Assembly (NCBI GenBank): GCA_022792755.1
Contig: JAAWBP010000127.1
Span: forward strand, 1-6,793
Length of the DNA stretch: 6,793 nucleotides
Origin: Oscillospiraceae bacterium
Lineage (GTDB): Bacteria; Bacillota; Clostridia; Oscillospirales; Ruminococcaceae
Direction: 5' to 3'
In this document: positions 6,321-6,793 of the stretch, piece by piece
How the letters are laid out: every line of letters begins with the position of its first letter
Numbering within the stretch: the stretch's first letter is position 1
Notes under the pieces: generated by a model
What the model was told of the DNA's origin: nothing
Database searches by the model: none
Seen by the model: the letters and a program-made list of their open reading frames with translations, nothing else
Position numbers and translations under genes: made by a program

Positions 6321-6326
6321 AATTTT

Positions 6327-6355
6327 ATTATACCAAATTTTGACTGAAATGCAAA
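6327..6355 (-). promoter_or_regulatory. Extended -10 sigma-A promoter of metG-tatD
   Basis: On the minus strand TATAAT (6332-6327) is preceded directly by TGG, making an extended -10. With 17-nt spacing the -35 is TTTGCA (6355-6350), 4 of 6 matches. Transcription should start near 6320, leaving a leader of about 65 nt before the ATG at 6255. Confidence 0.75.
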
Positions 6356-6371
6356 GAAAAAGGGAAAATTG

Positions 6372-6387
6372 ATTTTACGGGTAAAAT
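6372..6387. repeat. Perfect 7-bp dyad between the divergent promoters
   Basis: ATTTTAC (6372-6378) and GTAAAAT (6381-6387) are exact inverted repeats around GG. The dyad lies 16 bp upstream of the metG -35 and 25 bp upstream of the radical SAM -35, where a dimeric regulator could reach either promoter. No regulator can be named from it. Confidence 0.4.
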
Positions 6388-6412
6388 GCCCCCGCCTAAC
6401 TCTTAGATATCC

Positions 6413-6442
6413 TTGACAAGAACATTTGTTCTATTGTATACT
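6413..6442 (+). promoter_or_regulatory. Sigma-A promoter of the radical SAM gene
   Basis: A perfect -35 TTGACA (6413-6418) is followed after 18 bp by TATACT (6437-6442, 5 of 6). Transcription should begin around 6449, giving a short leader of about 25 nt. The 18-bp spacer contains a LexA-type box, so the promoter should be strong when unrepressed. Confidence 0.8.
6419..6432. promoter_or_regulatory. Predicted LexA (DinR) SOS box
   Basis: AGAACATTTGTTCT has perfect 6-bp inverted arms (AGAACA / TGTTCT) around TT and contains GAAC-N4-GTTC, the core of the Gram-positive LexA/DinR operator (consensus CGAAC-N4-GTTCG). The outermost C/G pair is A/T here. It lies wholly between the -35 and -10 of the radical SAM promoter, where bound LexA would exclude RNA polymerase. 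Direct SOS repression is the inference; binding itself is not shown. Confidence 0.75.
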
Positions 6443-6458
6443 ATTGTTAGATTGAAAT

Positions 6459-6466
6459 AGGGGGAA
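6459..6466 (+). promoter_or_regulatory. Ribosome binding site deciding a TTG start
   Basis: AGGGGGAA lies 6 nt before TTG 6473 but 15 nt before the in-frame ATG at 6482. The spacing therefore favours the TTG as the start of the radical SAM protein. Confidence 0.6.
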
Positions 6467-6472
6467 CACGCG

Positions 6473-6793
6473 TTGGATTTCATGGAAAAACTGAAAATAC
6501 TGTCCGATTCTGCCAAGTATGACGTGGCTTGCACCTCCAGCGGGGTAGACCGCGGCAACGGCGGCGATGGGATCGGCAGCGCGGTTTCCTGCGGGATCTG
6601 CCATAGCTTTGCCGCCGACGGGCGCTGTGTTTCCTTGCTCAAGGTGCTGATGACCAACTACTGCATCTACGACTGCAAATACTGTGTAAACCGCCGGTCG
6701 AACGACCTCCCCCGCGCGGCCTTTACACCGCGGGAGCTCGCCGACCTGACCATTGAATTTTACCGGCGCAACTATATCGAGGGGTTATTTGTC
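6473..6793 (+). CDS. Radical SAM protein, putative DNA modification/repair family (TIGR03916-like), 3'-truncated by the window
   Basis: Only the first 107 residues are in the window, and the frame is open at the edge. The radical SAM motif CIYDCKYC has Cys64, Cys68 and Cys71 in the C-x3-C-x2-C pattern that binds the [4Fe-4S] cluster for S-adenosylmethionine cleavage. The surrounding text (KYDVACTSSG near 16-24, SCGICHSF at 39-46, DGRCVSLLKVLMTNYC at 49-64, then CVNRRSND and FYRRNYIEGLFV) is what I know from the 'putative DNA modification/repair radical SAM protein' family, often encoded beside a uracil-DNA-glycosylase-domain partner. The reaction is not established. Extra cysteines at 20, 40, 43 and 52 could bind metal or another cluster. 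The TTG at 6473 is preferred by SD spacing; ATG 6482 is the alternative. It is transcribed divergently from metG behind a LexA-type box. The partner gene, if present, would lie to the right of the window. Confidence 0.9.
   Translation, partial: MDFMEKLKILSDSAKYDVACTSSGVDRGNGGDGIGSAVSCGICHSFAADGRCVSLLKVLMTNYCIYDCKYCVNRRSNDLPRAAFTPRELADLTIEFYRRNYIEGLFV

Overview
The window looks like chromosome from a Gram-positive, Clostridia-type bacterium, probably in the Oscillospiraceae/Ruminococcaceae neighbourhood. The reasons are the strong AGGAGG-type ribosome binding sites, TTG starts, a zinc-knuckle metG with a C-terminal tRNA-binding domain followed by an overlapping tatD, a GAAC-N4-GTTC (Gram-positive LexA/DinR type) box, and a radical SAM DNA-repair family common in Firmicutes. 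The genus is an inference; nothing here fixes it. No tRNA, rRNA, CRISPR array, insertion sequence or attachment site was seen.

Layout, left to right. Positions 1-225 hold no convincing gene, but contain a strong hairpin (20-40) and a second hairpin region followed by a T tract (104-145). A perfect TATAAT (249-254) then begins an unusual leader with two stem-loops (265-296 and 323-350), a strong Shine-Dalgarno and a possible 13-residue leader peptide (327-368) that overlaps the first gene by ATGA. Three tightly overlapping plus-strand genes follow: a single-pass membrane-anchored protein of unknown function (365-1066), a BcrA-like ABC ATPase (1066-1995) and an ABC-2 permease with a large extracytoplasmic insert (1988-3400). 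They probably form one exporter or self-protection unit. Two hairpin terminators (3429-3464 and 3474-3503) separate it from the convergent minus-strand pair.

On the minus strand, metG (4318-6255, methionyl-tRNA synthetase) and tatD (3530-4318, metal-dependent DNase/hydrolase) overlap by one base and are co-transcribed from an extended -10 promoter at 6327-6355. metG has a short leader with no T-box. Divergent from metG, a radical SAM protein of the 'putative DNA modification/repair' family (TIGR03916-like) starts at 6473 and runs off the right edge.

The most interesting regulatory reading is in the divergent intergenic region. A near-perfect LexA-type box (6419-6432) sits exactly between the -35 and -10 of the radical SAM gene, which predicts SOS control of a poorly characterised repair-associated enzyme. 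The second point of interest is the leader of the ABC operon, whose structure (SD, hairpin over a mini-ORF start, ATGA coupling) resembles a translational switch.
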